From Chitinophagaceae bacterium (GTDB taxonomy: Bacteria; Bacteroidota; Bacteroidia; Chitinophagales; Chitinophagaceae), in NCBI GenBank assembly GCA_016710935.1, contig JADJTY010000003.1:434001-498000 (forward strand): DNA of 64,000 bases, given 5' to 3'. Positions within the stretch are counted from its first letter, which is position 1. Each line of letters begins with the position of its first letter. A program made the translations under genes and the position numbers. The notes under the pieces were generated by a model, which saw nothing but the letters and a program-made list of their open reading frames with translations, searched no databases and was not told where the DNA came from. Shown one piece after another: positions 1-7,477 of this stretch.

Positions 1-840
1 AGGGGGTTTAAACAATTTTACCAGGTTATTCCCAACGCTTACAAAACAGTTTTTAATAAAACCTTTACAGATTTAACCGGCGTGTTGGGTTCGCTCAATA
101 TTTTCAGGCAGGTGTTTTACAAAACTAAATTCATTTATGGCTTTGGCCGTAACGAAGATATTCCCGAAGGTTTCAGCGTAGCACTAACAGCAGGATACGT
201 AAACAAGCAAAATTTAAAGAGGCCCTACAGTGGATTGGATATTTCATTTGCAAATTTTAAGAAGAAAGGTAACTACAGCAGCTTTACCTTCAGGGCTGGT
301 GGTTATTTTAACCGCAAGCGGTTTGAAGATGTTGACCTTTTATTTAATGTAGACCATTTTACCCGGCTGCGAAAAATCAATAACCACTGGTTTAGCCGCA
401 TATTTTTCGCCACAGGTATTACTGCACAGGTTAACCCGGTTTTAAATGCGCCTTTATATTTAAACAGCAATTTTGGATTGCCCTACTTTAGCAATGGCCT
501 GCTGGATTCTGATATGCGGGCAGTAACTAAAGCAGAAGCAGTTTTTTATAATACAAAAAAAATACTGGGTTTCAGGTTAGCTCCCTTTGCATTTGTTGAT
601 GCCATACTGCTAAAGCCAACTAAGATGGGTTTAAAGCAAAGCGATATTTTTACGGCAATTGGCGGCGGCATACGTACCCGGAACGAAAACCTGGTATTTG
701 GTACCATAGAACTAAAAGGTTTCTGGTTTCCAAGGGTAAATGGAGATATGAGAGGCTGGAAGGTGGAGCTGAACAGCAATATCCGGTTTAAATTCAAGAG
801 CAGTTTTATAAGCCGCCCCGATTTTATCATTACCAATTAA
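1..840 (+). CDS. Outer-membrane beta-barrel protein, C-terminal part (5' end outside window)
   Basis: The reading frame is open from base 1, so the gene starts before the window; the first in-window start-like codon (82) is not a real start. About 279 residues are visible. They alternate aromatic/hydrophobic and polar residues in short strands separated by Gly/Asn turns (for example YFNRKRFEDVDLLFNVDHF), which is typical of outer-membrane barrels. The chain ends in strand-like segments and stops at 838-840. No plug, TonB box or catalytic motif lies in the visible part. I cannot assign a family beyond a Bacteroidota outer-membrane barrel, and the domain that would tell is probably upstream. 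Confidence 0.6.
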   Translation, partial: RGFKQFYQVIPNAYKTVFNKTFTDLTGVLGSLNIFRQVFYKTKFIYGFGRNEDIPEGFSVALTAGYVNKQNLKRPYSGLDISFANFKKKGNYSSFTFRAGGYFNRKRFEDVDLLFNVDHFTRLRKINNHWFSRIFFATGITAQVNPVLNAPLYLNSNFGLPYFSNGLLDSDMRAVTKAEAVFYNTKKILGFRLAPFAFVDAILLKPTKMGLKQSDIFTAIGGGIRTRNENLVFGTIELKGFWFPRVNGDMRGWKVELNSNIRFKFKSSFISRPDFIITN

Positions 841-951
841 TGCCGATTGAATTTTGTCGTTATTCATCCGGCATTTACCAAAATCCATGCACAAATGCCT
901 GGCTAAAATTTCAGCCCGGGCACGAAGCTCAGAAATGAAATTTTGTTTGGT

Positions 952-984
952 GAAATAAAAAGCCATCCACACCGGGTGAATGGC
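952..984 (-). terminator. Intrinsic terminator of the small membrane-protein gene
   Basis: Read on the minus strand, GCCATtCAC-ccggt-GTGgATGGC forms an 8-bp stem with one mismatch, directly followed by TTTTTATTT. It lies 22 bases past the stop of the small minus-strand gene, which supports that gene being a real transcription unit. Confidence 0.65.
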
Positions 985-1005
985 CTATAAAGATTGCAGA
1001 GGCTG

Positions 1006-1164
1006 TTACATTAGATCAAGTGCCAGCGCAAAAAACGTAATATTGAAAGGCAGCAACATCGAAACCCAGGAGCCATAGGGGGAATATAATACTACAAAGA
1101 ATAACACAACAGAAATTAAAAATAATATCCAGTAAAGGCCAGTTCTTTTTTTGGTTGTTTCCAT
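1006..1164 (-). CDS. Small two-helix membrane protein (52 aa)
   Basis: I do not recognise a family. From the Met at 1164 the product is METTKKRTGLYW... with a basic N-terminus, then two hydrophobic stretches (about residues 9-27 and 31-51) broken by SPYGSW, so it should be a two-pass or hairpin inner-membrane protein. A longer frame opens at 1212, but a TATATTTG box (1180-1187) lies between the two starts, so the 1164 start is preferred. A hairpin plus U-run follows the stop at 952-984. A gene of its own with promoter and terminator is more convincing than a chance frame of this length. Confidence 0.6.
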   Translation of the reverse strand: METTKKRTGLYWILFLISVVLFFVVLYSPYGSWVSMLLPFNITFFALALDLM

Positions 1165-1179
1165 TTTAATTATTTTTGG

Positions 1180-1187
1180 CAAATATA
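1180..1187 (-). promoter_or_regulatory. Candidate -7 box (TATATTTG) of the small membrane-protein gene
   Basis: The minus strand reads TATATTTG, a full match to the Bacteroidota TAnnTTTG element, 15 bases before the ATG at 1164. I see no clear TTTG element at -33. Confidence 0.45.
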
Positions 1188-1276
1188 AGGCAGAACTTTT
1201 TATCTGGTGCATTTTACAGATTTGATGTTTAATTTTTTCTGTAAAGTGTTATATTGCCGCCTCTTAACCCTTTAGG

Positions 1277-3955
1277 ATGACCTTACATTTTTATTTACGT
1301 TATTCAACCAAATTTGGCCAGGCAATTTTTGTTTCGGGCAATACCCCTGCATTGGGCAATGATGATGGCACGAATGGTTTAGCCCTTACCTACCTGAACG
1401 ACCAGTTATGGCATGGCAGTGTGGAAATTGATGCAAAAGATAGGGAAGTGCCGGTATGTTACCGGTATATATTGAAGGATGAGGATGGAGCATTGTATAC
1501 AGAGTTTGGTAACGACCGCCTGGTTGAACCGCAAAAATCAAAAGCCTCTAAAATTGTAGTATACGATACCTGGAACTATGCCGGTGAATATGAAAATGCC
1601 TTTTTTACAGCTCCCTTTACCGATGTTTTGCTAAAGCGCAATGGGGTAAAAGAAACCACTTCAAAAAAGAATGCGAAAGCAACGCACCAGTTTAAAGTAA
1701 AAGCACCGGTGCTTAAGCAAGATGAAATGATCTGCATCAGCGGTTCGGGAGTTGTTTTTAATGACTGGGATAAAGAAAAGGTTTTGTTGCTCAGCAAAAA
1801 AGATAACTGGTGGACAATTGAGCTTGATCTTGGTAATGCTGTTTTTCCCCAGGGCTACAAGTATGGTATTTACAACAGCACTGATAAAAGATTTACCAGG
1901 TTTGAAGACGGGAACAACCGGGTGTTACTGAGTGAGGATGGAGCAGATGCATTTACCATTTTACACGATGGCTTTGCTAAACTGAATAATGTAAACTGGA
2001 AAGCTGCCGGTGTGGCCATCCCGGTATTTAGTTTGCGCAGTAAAAAAAGTTTTGGTACAGGCGAGTTTGCCGATCTTAACCTGCTTGTAGACTGGGCAAA
2101 AACCACCGGCCTTAAAATGATACAGCTGTTGCCGGTAAACGATACCACGTCAACATACACCTGGAAAGACTCTTATCCGTATTCTGCCATTTCTGCCTTT
2201 GCATTGCATCCGCTGCTGTTAAATATAGAAACTGTTGCTGGTAAAGAAAATGCTGAAGTAGTTACTTCCCTTGCTGCAAAACAGGAGCAGTTAAATAAAC
2301 TGCCTGAACTTGATTATGAAGAAGTGATCAGGATAAAGATTGATGCAATACGCAAATTGTATCTGCTTCAGAAAACGGAATTCAAAGACGATTTGAAATA
2401 TATGGCCTTCTTTGAGTTTAACCGCCACTGGCTTGAGCCCTATGCAGCCTTTTCTTACCTGAGAGATAAATATAAAACGGCTGATTTCTCCACCTGGAAA
2501 ACAAATGCGGTGTACGATGAAAGTGACATACAAGAACTGGTAAGTCCGGCACAAAAACACTACGACGAAATTGCAGTACATTATTTTACGCAATATCATT
2601 TGCACCTGCAGTTAAAGGCTGCAACTGAATATGCACATAAGAACGGCATTATTATAAAAGGCGATATCCCCATAGGCATTTGCCGCAATAGTGCCGATGC
2701 ATGGGTAGAGCCTGATCTGTATCATATGAGTGAACAGGCTGGCGCACCGCCTGATGCTTTTACTGCCAAAGGACAAAACTGGGGGTTCCCAACTTATAAC
2801 TGGGATGCCATGCAACAAGATGGTTTTACCTGGTGGCGCAAGCGGTTCGACCAGATGAGCAATTACTTTGATGCTTTCCGTATTGATCACATACTCGGAT
2901 TCTTCCGCATCTGGAGCATTCCTGCACATGCCGTGGAAGGTATCATGGGCAGGTTTATGCCGGCTATCCCGGTATCCATTAATGAGATATTTTCAAAGAG
3001 TGTCAATTTTGAAAGAACACGTTATACCGAACCTTATGTAACTGATTCTATTCTTATTGATATTTTTGGAGATAAAAAAGATGCGGTTAAAAAAACTTTT
3101 TTCAATGGACTGAAACTGAAAGAAAAATTCAACACACAACGTAAGGTAGAGGCTTATTTTAAAACTGATACCACATTCGACAATAAGATAAAGCAGGGTT
3201 TGTATGACGTGATCAGCAATGTTATCTTTTTTGAAGTGCCGGATTCAAATGGCCAGGAATTTCATTTTCGTTTTGCCATGCAGGATACGTATTCATTTAA
3301 AAACCTCGACAGGCATTCGCAAAAGGAATTAACAGCTATTTATGTAGATTACTTTTTTCACCGGCAGGATGAACTGTGGAAAAAAGAAGCCATGAAGAAA
3401 CTACCTGGCTTAAAAAGCAATACAAACATGCTGGTTTGCGGCGAAGACCTGGGCATGGTACCACATTGTGTGCCCGAAGTAATGGAGCAACTGGGTATAC
3501 TAAGCCTGGAGATACAACGGATGCCTAAAAAAACCGGCAGCGAATTTTTTCATCCCAATGACGCACCTTACCTGAGTGTGGTTTCGCCATCTACCCATGA
3601 TATGAGCACCATACGTGGCTGGTGGGAAGAAGATAATTTTAAGACAAAACATTTTTATAATTACCTGATGGGCCAGCAGGGCGAGCCGCCCGTTTACTGC
3701 GAAGCGTGGATCAATAAAGAAATTATTCTGCAGCACCTGTATTCCCCTGCCATGTGGAGTATTTTTCAATTGCAGGACCTGATGGGTATGAGTGCAGCGT
3801 TAAGAAGAGAAGACCCGAATGAAGAAAGGATCAACATCCCTGCCGAGGCCGAACATTACTGGAATTACCGCATGCACATTAACCTGGAAGACCTGGCTAA
3901 AGAAACAAAATTCAATGAAGAGCTGAAAGGTTATATTGCGGCAAGCGGTAGGTAA
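1277..3955 (+). CDS. malQ: 4-alpha-glucanotransferase, DPE2-like (two CBM20 + GH77)
   Basis: Transfers alpha-1,4-glucan segments between maltose or maltodextrins and larger glucans (family GH77), in the cytoplasm; no signal peptide is present. The 892 residues comprise two CBM20-type starch-binding domains (about 1-105 and 130-235; the second includes GSGVVFNDWDKEKVLLL) and then the GH77 barrel from about 250. Catalytic landmarks are D537 in FDAFRIDHILG (nucleophile), E723 in CGEDLGMVP (acid/base) and D775 in THD. The nucleophile and acid/base are about 186 residues apart, against under 50 in classical amylomaltases. That insertion and the paired CBM20s are the hallmarks of the plant DPE2 class. 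It stands apart from the starch locus 9 kb downstream and has no TGTGTA operator, so it may be expressed separately. Confidence 0.93.
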   Translation: MTLHFYLRYSTKFGQAIFVSGNTPALGNDDGTNGLALTYLNDQLWHGSVEIDAKDREVPVCYRYILKDEDGALYTEFGNDRLVEPQKSKASKIVVYDTWNYAGEYENAFFTAPFTDVLLKRNGVKETTSKKNAKATHQFKVKAPVLKQDEMICISGSGVVFNDWDKEKVLLLSKKDNWWTIELDLGNAVFPQGYKYGIYNSTDKRFTRFEDGNNRVLLSEDGADAFTILHDGFAKLNNVNWKAAGVAIPVFSLRSKKSFGTGEFADLNLLVDWAKTTGLKMIQLLPVNDTTSTYTWKDSYPYSAISAFALHPLLLNIETVAGKENAEVVTSLAAKQEQLNKLPELDYEEVIRIKIDAIRKLYLLQKTEFKDDLKYMAFFEFNRHWLEPYAAFSYLRDKYKTADFSTWKTNAVYDESDIQELVSPAQKHYDEIAVHYFTQYHLHLQLKAATEYAHKNGIIIKGDIPIGICRNSADAWVEPDLYHMSEQAGAPPDAFTAKGQNWGFPTYNWDAMQQDGFTWWRKRFDQMSNYFDAFRIDHILGFFRIWSIPAHAVEGIMGRFMPAIPVSINEIFSKSVNFERTRYTEPYVTDSILIDIFGDKKDAVKKTFFNGLKLKEKFNTQRKVEAYFKTDTTFDNKIKQGLYDVISNVIFFEVPDSNGQEFHFRFAMQDTYSFKNLDRHSQKELTAIYVDYFFHRQDELWKKEAMKKLPGLKSNTNMLVCGEDLGMVPHCVPEVMEQLGILSLEIQRMPKKTGSEFFHPNDAPYLSVVSPSTHDMSTIRGWWEEDNFKTKHFYNYLMGQQGEPPVYCEAWINKEIILQHLYSPAMWSIFQLQDLMGMSAALRREDPNEERINIPAEAEHYWNYRMHINLEDLAKETKFNEELKGYIAASGR

Positions 3956-3981
3956 ATGAAACGCTCTGTTTTAATTGCTGC

Positions 3982-4049
3982 TGTCATGCTGAGGAATGAA
4001 GCATCTTTTTAAAACTGCCGTGTAAGATGCTTCGTTCCTCAGCATGACA
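3982..4049. repeat. REP-like inverted repeat (26-bp arms)
   Basis: Bases 3982-4007 (TGTCATGCTGAGGAATGAAG and six more) are the reverse complement of 4024-4049 with one mismatch, with a 16-base loop. The arm resembles dispersed palindromes I know from Bacteroidota genomes. It fills the gap between malQ and the epimerase gene and contains an ATG (4044) that extends the epimerase frame by accident. Confidence 0.75.
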
Positions 4050-4061
4050 AAATACATTGCA

Positions 4062-5078
4062 ATGAAAGTACAATACAAAACATACAACCTTCCCTTTCAT
4101 CATCCGTTCACCATTTCCAAAGGCACAAAAACACATCAGCCAACTTTGATTGTTGAGCTTGATTTCATGGGCATCAAAGGCTATGGTGAAGCACCGCCCA
4201 TTAAGTATTACAACATCACGGTTGAAAAAATGGTGGAGGATCTTGAAAGGAAGAAAATATTTGTAGAAAAATTCGCCTTCTCCGATCCCGAAAGATACTG
4301 GCATTACCTGCATCATTTATTTCCGGCAAATCCTTTTTTGGTTTGTGCACTGGATATGGCCGGTTGGGATATTTATGGCAAACTGAAAAGAAAACAACTG
4401 CATCAATTGTGGGGGCTTGATATGGCAACGGCACCGTTAACCGACTTTACCATCGGCATTGATACCATTGAAAAAATGGTTGAAAAAATGAAAGAAAAAC
4501 CCTGGCCCATTTATAAAGTAAAAGTTGGGGTAGCAGGTGATCTGGAAATGGTAGCAGCGCTGCGTAAACATACAACTGCTGTTTTGAGGGTTGATGCCAA
4601 TGCCGGGTGGACACTGGAAGAGGCCCTGCAAAAAATCCCCGTTTTAAAAGAACTGGGAGTTGAACTGGTAGAGCAACCTTTGGCAAAAGATGATTGGGAA
4701 GGCATGAAGATTTTGTTTGAAAGATCATCACTGCCGTTGATAGCTGATGAAAGTTGTGTTACAGAAACTGATGTTGAAAAATGCCACCATCATTTTCATG
4801 GCATCAATATAAAATTAACCAAGTGCAGTGGCATCACACCTGCCAGGCGTATGATAACCAAAGCAAAAGAACTGGGTATGACCGTGATGGTTGGCTGTAT
4901 GAATGAGAGTTCGGTAGGTACTGCTGCTATTGCGCAACTGGCACCCATGCTGAATTATGTGGATATGGATGGCACGCTTTTACTGGCAGAAGATACGGCC
5001 GAAGGCGTACAATTTGATTTTGGAAAGATTCTGTTTAATGATCTGCCCGGATTAGGTATTAATGTTCAGTCATTCTAA
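4062..5078 (+). CDS. Dipeptide epimerase (L-Ala-D/L-Glu epimerase type), enolase superfamily
   Basis: Cytoplasmic enzyme that epimerises the second residue of dipeptides such as L-Ala-D-Glu from murein. I start it at MKVQYKTYNLPF (4062), because the earlier Met (4044) is part of the inverted repeat; this gives 338 aa, normal for the family. Superfamily landmarks are the KVKVG lysine pair, metal-ligand motifs DANAGW, VEQP and ADES, the opposite-side lysine in IKLTKCSGI, and the C-terminal MVGCMNESSVGTAA and DMDGTLLL. These fit the muconate-lactonizing/AEE subgroup. The exact dipeptide specificity cannot be read from sequence. Next downstream is the histidine promoter, so it is not part of the his operon. 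Confidence 0.88.
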   Translation: MKVQYKTYNLPFHHPFTISKGTKTHQPTLIVELDFMGIKGYGEAPPIKYYNITVEKMVEDLERKKIFVEKFAFSDPERYWHYLHHLFPANPFLVCALDMAGWDIYGKLKRKQLHQLWGLDMATAPLTDFTIGIDTIEKMVEKMKEKPWPIYKVKVGVAGDLEMVAALRKHTTAVLRVDANAGWTLEEALQKIPVLKELGVELVEQPLAKDDWEGMKILFERSSLPLIADESCVTETDVEKCHHHFHGINIKLTKCSGITPARRMITKAKELGMTVMVGCMNESSVGTAAIAQLAPMLNYVDMDGTLLLAEDTAEGVQFDFGKILFNDLPGLGINVQSF

Positions 5079-5084
5079 ATTTTA

Positions 5085-5116
5085 TTTGGCAGATCAATGC
5101 ATCGGTCTTTACTTTG
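5085..5116 (+). promoter_or_regulatory. his operon promoter
   Basis: TTTG at 5085-5088, then 20 bases, then TTACTTTG at 5109-5116 (seven of eight to TAnnTTTG). This places transcription start about six to eight bases later, almost on top of the leader-peptide ATG at 5125. Confidence 0.6.
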
Positions 5117-5124
5117 TATAACAA

Positions 5125-5184
5125 ATGAAGCAAATAATAAACATACACCATCATCATACACTACCGCCAGGTAAGTTATGTTGA
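5125..5184 (+). CDS. hisL: Histidine leader peptide (19 aa, four consecutive His)
   Basis: The frame reads MKQIINIHHHHTLPPGKLC and stops at TGA 5182-5184. Four His codons in a row (5146-5157) sit between the promoter and a strong terminator hairpin ahead of hisG. This is the classical architecture of a translation-coupled attenuator: scarce His-tRNA would stall the ribosome at these codons and allow read-through. The start sits a few bases after the predicted transcription start, so the leader is probably translated from a very short 5' UTR. Confidence 0.8.
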   Translation: MKQIINIHHHHTLPPGKLC

Positions 5185-5241
5185 TATGTATATAAAGAAG
5201 CATATTCTCAAAAGGACTTACTGAAAAGTAAGTCCTTTTTT
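5171..5241 (+). terminator. his attenuator: terminator hairpin with competing antiterminator arm
   Basis: AAAAGGACTTAC (5210-5221), loop tgaaaa, GTAAGTCCTTTT (5228-5239) form a perfect 12-bp stem running into a U-tract. GTAAGT also occurs at 5171-5176, inside the last codons of the leader peptide, and can pair with ACTTAC 5216-5221 instead. A ribosome reaching the leader stop (5184) would cover 5171-5176 and let the terminator form; one stalled at the His codons would leave that arm free. The alternative pairing is only 6 bp, so I am more certain of the terminator than of the switch. Confidence 0.8.
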
Positions 5242-5271
5242 ATTGCACTAAACCCAACAAAAAATTAAAAC

Positions 5272-6123
5272 ATGTTAAAGATCGCAGTTCAAAAATCAGG
5301 GAGATTGTATGAAGACTCCGTTAAACTCTTAAAAGAATGTGGCATCCTGTTAAACAATGGCCACAAACAACTGAAAGCGGTTGCTGAAAATTTTCCGCTG
5401 GAAGTTTATTTTTTACGGGATGATGATATTCCGCAGTATGTGTTCGATGGTGTTGCAGATATTGGTATTGTAGGAGAAAATGTTTTACTGGAAAAGGCAA
5501 AAAATATAGACCTCGTTTTCCGGTTAGGTTTTGGTAAATGCAGGTTAAGTATTGCAGTGCCTAAAAATATGCCCTATCAAACAGTTGCCGATCTGGATGG
5601 CTTAAAGATCGCCACTTCCTATAGCGGCATACTCCAGCAATACTTACAGCAAAATGGCAGCAACGCCGAAATTCATGAGATCAGCGGCTCGGTTGAGATA
5701 GCGCCGGGCATAGGTTTGGCAGATGCCATCTGCGACCTGGTAAGCAGCGGCAGTACTTTATTTACCAACGGTTTAAAAGAAGTGGAAGTTATTTTACGAT
5801 CAGAAGCGGTGTTATGCGCCAATAAAGATCTCTCAGAAGAAAAGACCGCCTTGCTTGAAAAATTATTGATGCGTATCAACTCGGTTAAAACAGCAAAGAA
5901 CAATAAATATATTATGTTGAATGCACCCAATAGTCAGTTGAAGAATATTTTTTCATTATTGCCCGGTATGAAAAGTCCAACCGTGGTGCCCCTTGCAGAA
6001 ACCGGCTGGAGCAGTGTACAGAGTGTGGTTAACGAAAATGATTTTTGGGAGGTGATAGAAAAATTAAAAGGATATGATGCAGAAGGGATTTTGGTATTAC
6101 CAATTGAAAAGATGATTGTGTAA
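5272..6123 (+). CDS. hisG: ATP phosphoribosyltransferase (long form)
   Basis: First step of histidine synthesis: condenses ATP and PRPP to phosphoribosyl-ATP in the cytoplasm. The 283 aa match the long HisG form, which carries a C-terminal ACT-like regulatory domain (about 210-283, ending GILVLPIEKMIV) and needs no HisZ. Visible catalytic features are the N-terminal LKIAVQKSGRL, the RDDDIPQYV segment, DIGIVGENVL, and the PRPP-type loop near DLVSSGSTLFTNGLKE. It is the first structural gene after the attenuator. Feedback inhibition by histidine is expected from the family's C-terminal domain. Confidence 0.96.
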   Translation: MLKIAVQKSGRLYEDSVKLLKECGILLNNGHKQLKAVAENFPLEVYFLRDDDIPQYVFDGVADIGIVGENVLLEKAKNIDLVFRLGFGKCRLSIAVPKNMPYQTVADLDGLKIATSYSGILQQYLQQNGSNAEIHEISGSVEIAPGIGLADAICDLVSSGSTLFTNGLKEVEVILRSEAVLCANKDLSEEKTALLEKLLMRINSVKTAKNNKYIMLNAPNSQLKNIFSLLPGMKSPTVVPLAETGWSSVQSVVNENDFWEVIEKLKGYDAEGILVLPIEKMIV

Positions 6124-6125
6124 GA

Positions 6126-6144
6126 CCCCCTCCGCCGGAAACAG
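6126..6144 (+). repeat. Short his-boundary repeat, shrunken copy (hisG/hisD)
   Basis: CCCCCTCCGCCGGAAACAG here matches the hisA-upstream copy (CTCCG-loop-CGGAAACAGG, 10475-10501) if most of its loop is deleted. It sits between hisG and hisD and is not translated. A separate GCTCCTcAGGAGC palindrome follows at about 6161-6173. Confidence 0.4.
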
Positions 6145-6188
6145 CATAAAATATTAACCAAAGCTCCTCAGGAGCAACATGTTTAAAT

Positions 6189-7475
6189 ATGGAAATTTTT
6201 ATAAACCCTGAAAAGGCCACATGGATTGAAATTGTTAAACGGCCTGTATTTGATTACAGGCAGCTTGAAACAAAAGTATCATCTATACTTGATGATGTAA
6301 AATCAAACGGTGATGCCGCAATAAAAAAGTACACTGCACAATTTGATGGCGTAGTATTGAATGATCTTGCGGTCACCGAAAATGAAATGGCAGCAGCAGC
6401 TTTACAGGTAGATGAAGATTTGAGGGTTGCCATTGAAGTTGCAAAGAATAATATCGCCGCATTTCATGCCTCACAAACAGAAGCGGTAATAAAAATTGAA
6501 ACTATTGATGGTGTTGTATGCTGGCGAAAATCTGTTGCAATAGAAAAAGTGGGTTTATACATTCCGGGTGGTACCGCTCCATTATTTTCTACCTTGCTCA
6601 TGCTGGGTATACCCGCGGTGCTGGCAGGTTGTAAAGAAATTGTTGTTTGTACGCCGCCCGGTAAAAACGGCGAAATAAATCCGGTGATCTTATATGTTGC
6701 ACATTTGATCGGTATAAAAAATATGTATAAGGTTGGAGGCGTGCAGGCAATTGCGGCTATGGCTTACGGCACCAATTCAATTCCAAAGGTCAATAAGATA
6801 TTTGGTCCGGGCAATCAGTATGTAACGGCTGCCAAACAGTTGGTAAATGCAACCGGCGTAGCTATTGATATGCCTGCGGGGCCGAGCGAACTGGCTGTTT
6901 ATGCAGATGAAACCTGTAATCCTTCTTTTGTAGCTGCCGATCTGTTAAGCCAGGCAGAGCATGGCGCAGACAGCCAGGTTTTATTGGTCGCATCTTCACT
7001 TTCAATAGTAGAAATGGTGCATGATGAAATTGAAAAGCAATTACCGGTTTTACCAAGAAGCGCCATTGCTGCACAGGCATTGCAAAACAGCCTGGCGGTT
7101 GTAATGGAAAATGTTGCAGGTGCTTTTGAACTGCTGAATGCGTATGCACCGGAGCACTTGATCATTGCAAGTGAAAATGCTGAATACCTTGCAGAAAAGG
7201 TAGTGAATGCCGGGAGTGTTTTTATGGGTAATTATTCTCCGGAGAGTGCCGGTGATTATGCATCGGGCACCAACCATACGCTGCCCACCAATGGCCATGC
7301 CAAAGCATACAGCGGCGTATCGTTGGATAGTTTTGTTAAAAAAATAACCTTTCAGCAGATAAACAAAGCAGGAATAAAAAATATCGGTAGGGCCGTTCAA
7401 GTAATGGCCGCTGCAGAGGGTTTGGCTGCACATAAAAACGCAGTCAGCATCCGGTTAAATGAAATAAATAAGTAG
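6189..7475 (+). CDS. hisD: Histidinol dehydrogenase
   Basis: Last two steps: oxidises L-histidinol to L-histidine with two NAD+; zinc enzyme. The 428 aa are of normal length. Family signatures include IPGGTAPLFSTLLMLGIPA, GVQAIAAMAYGT, KIFGPGNQYVTAAKQLV, the zinc-ligand region AEHGADSQV, and YSPESAGDYASGTNHTLPT. It follows hisG after 65 bases that hold two small palindromes, and ends two bases before hisC. No frame or residue abnormality seen. Confidence 0.97.
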   Translation: MEIFINPEKATWIEIVKRPVFDYRQLETKVSSILDDVKSNGDAAIKKYTAQFDGVVLNDLAVTENEMAAAALQVDEDLRVAIEVAKNNIAAFHASQTEAVIKIETIDGVVCWRKSVAIEKVGLYIPGGTAPLFSTLLMLGIPAVLAGCKEIVVCTPPGKNGEINPVILYVAHLIGIKNMYKVGGVQAIAAMAYGTNSIPKVNKIFGPGNQYVTAAKQLVNATGVAIDMPAGPSELAVYADETCNPSFVAADLLSQAEHGADSQVLLVASSLSIVEMVHDEIEKQLPVLPRSAIAAQALQNSLAVVMENVAGAFELLNAYAPEHLIIASENAEYLAEKVVNAGSVFMGNYSPESAGDYASGTNHTLPTNGHAKAYSGVSLDSFVKKITFQQINKAGIKNIGRAVQVMAAAEGLAAHKNAVSIRLNEINK

Positions 7476-7477
7476 AA

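Noticed and set aside
712..972. 86-codon minus-strand frame after the first gene
   Set aside because: Mostly antisense to the barrel protein, and its 5' end overlaps the terminator of the small membrane-protein gene.
1213..1245. TTTACAGA-N17-TCTGTAAA inverted repeat upstream of malQ
   Set aside because: Arms of eight bases in AT-rich DNA with a long spacer and no second copy; too weak to call an operator.
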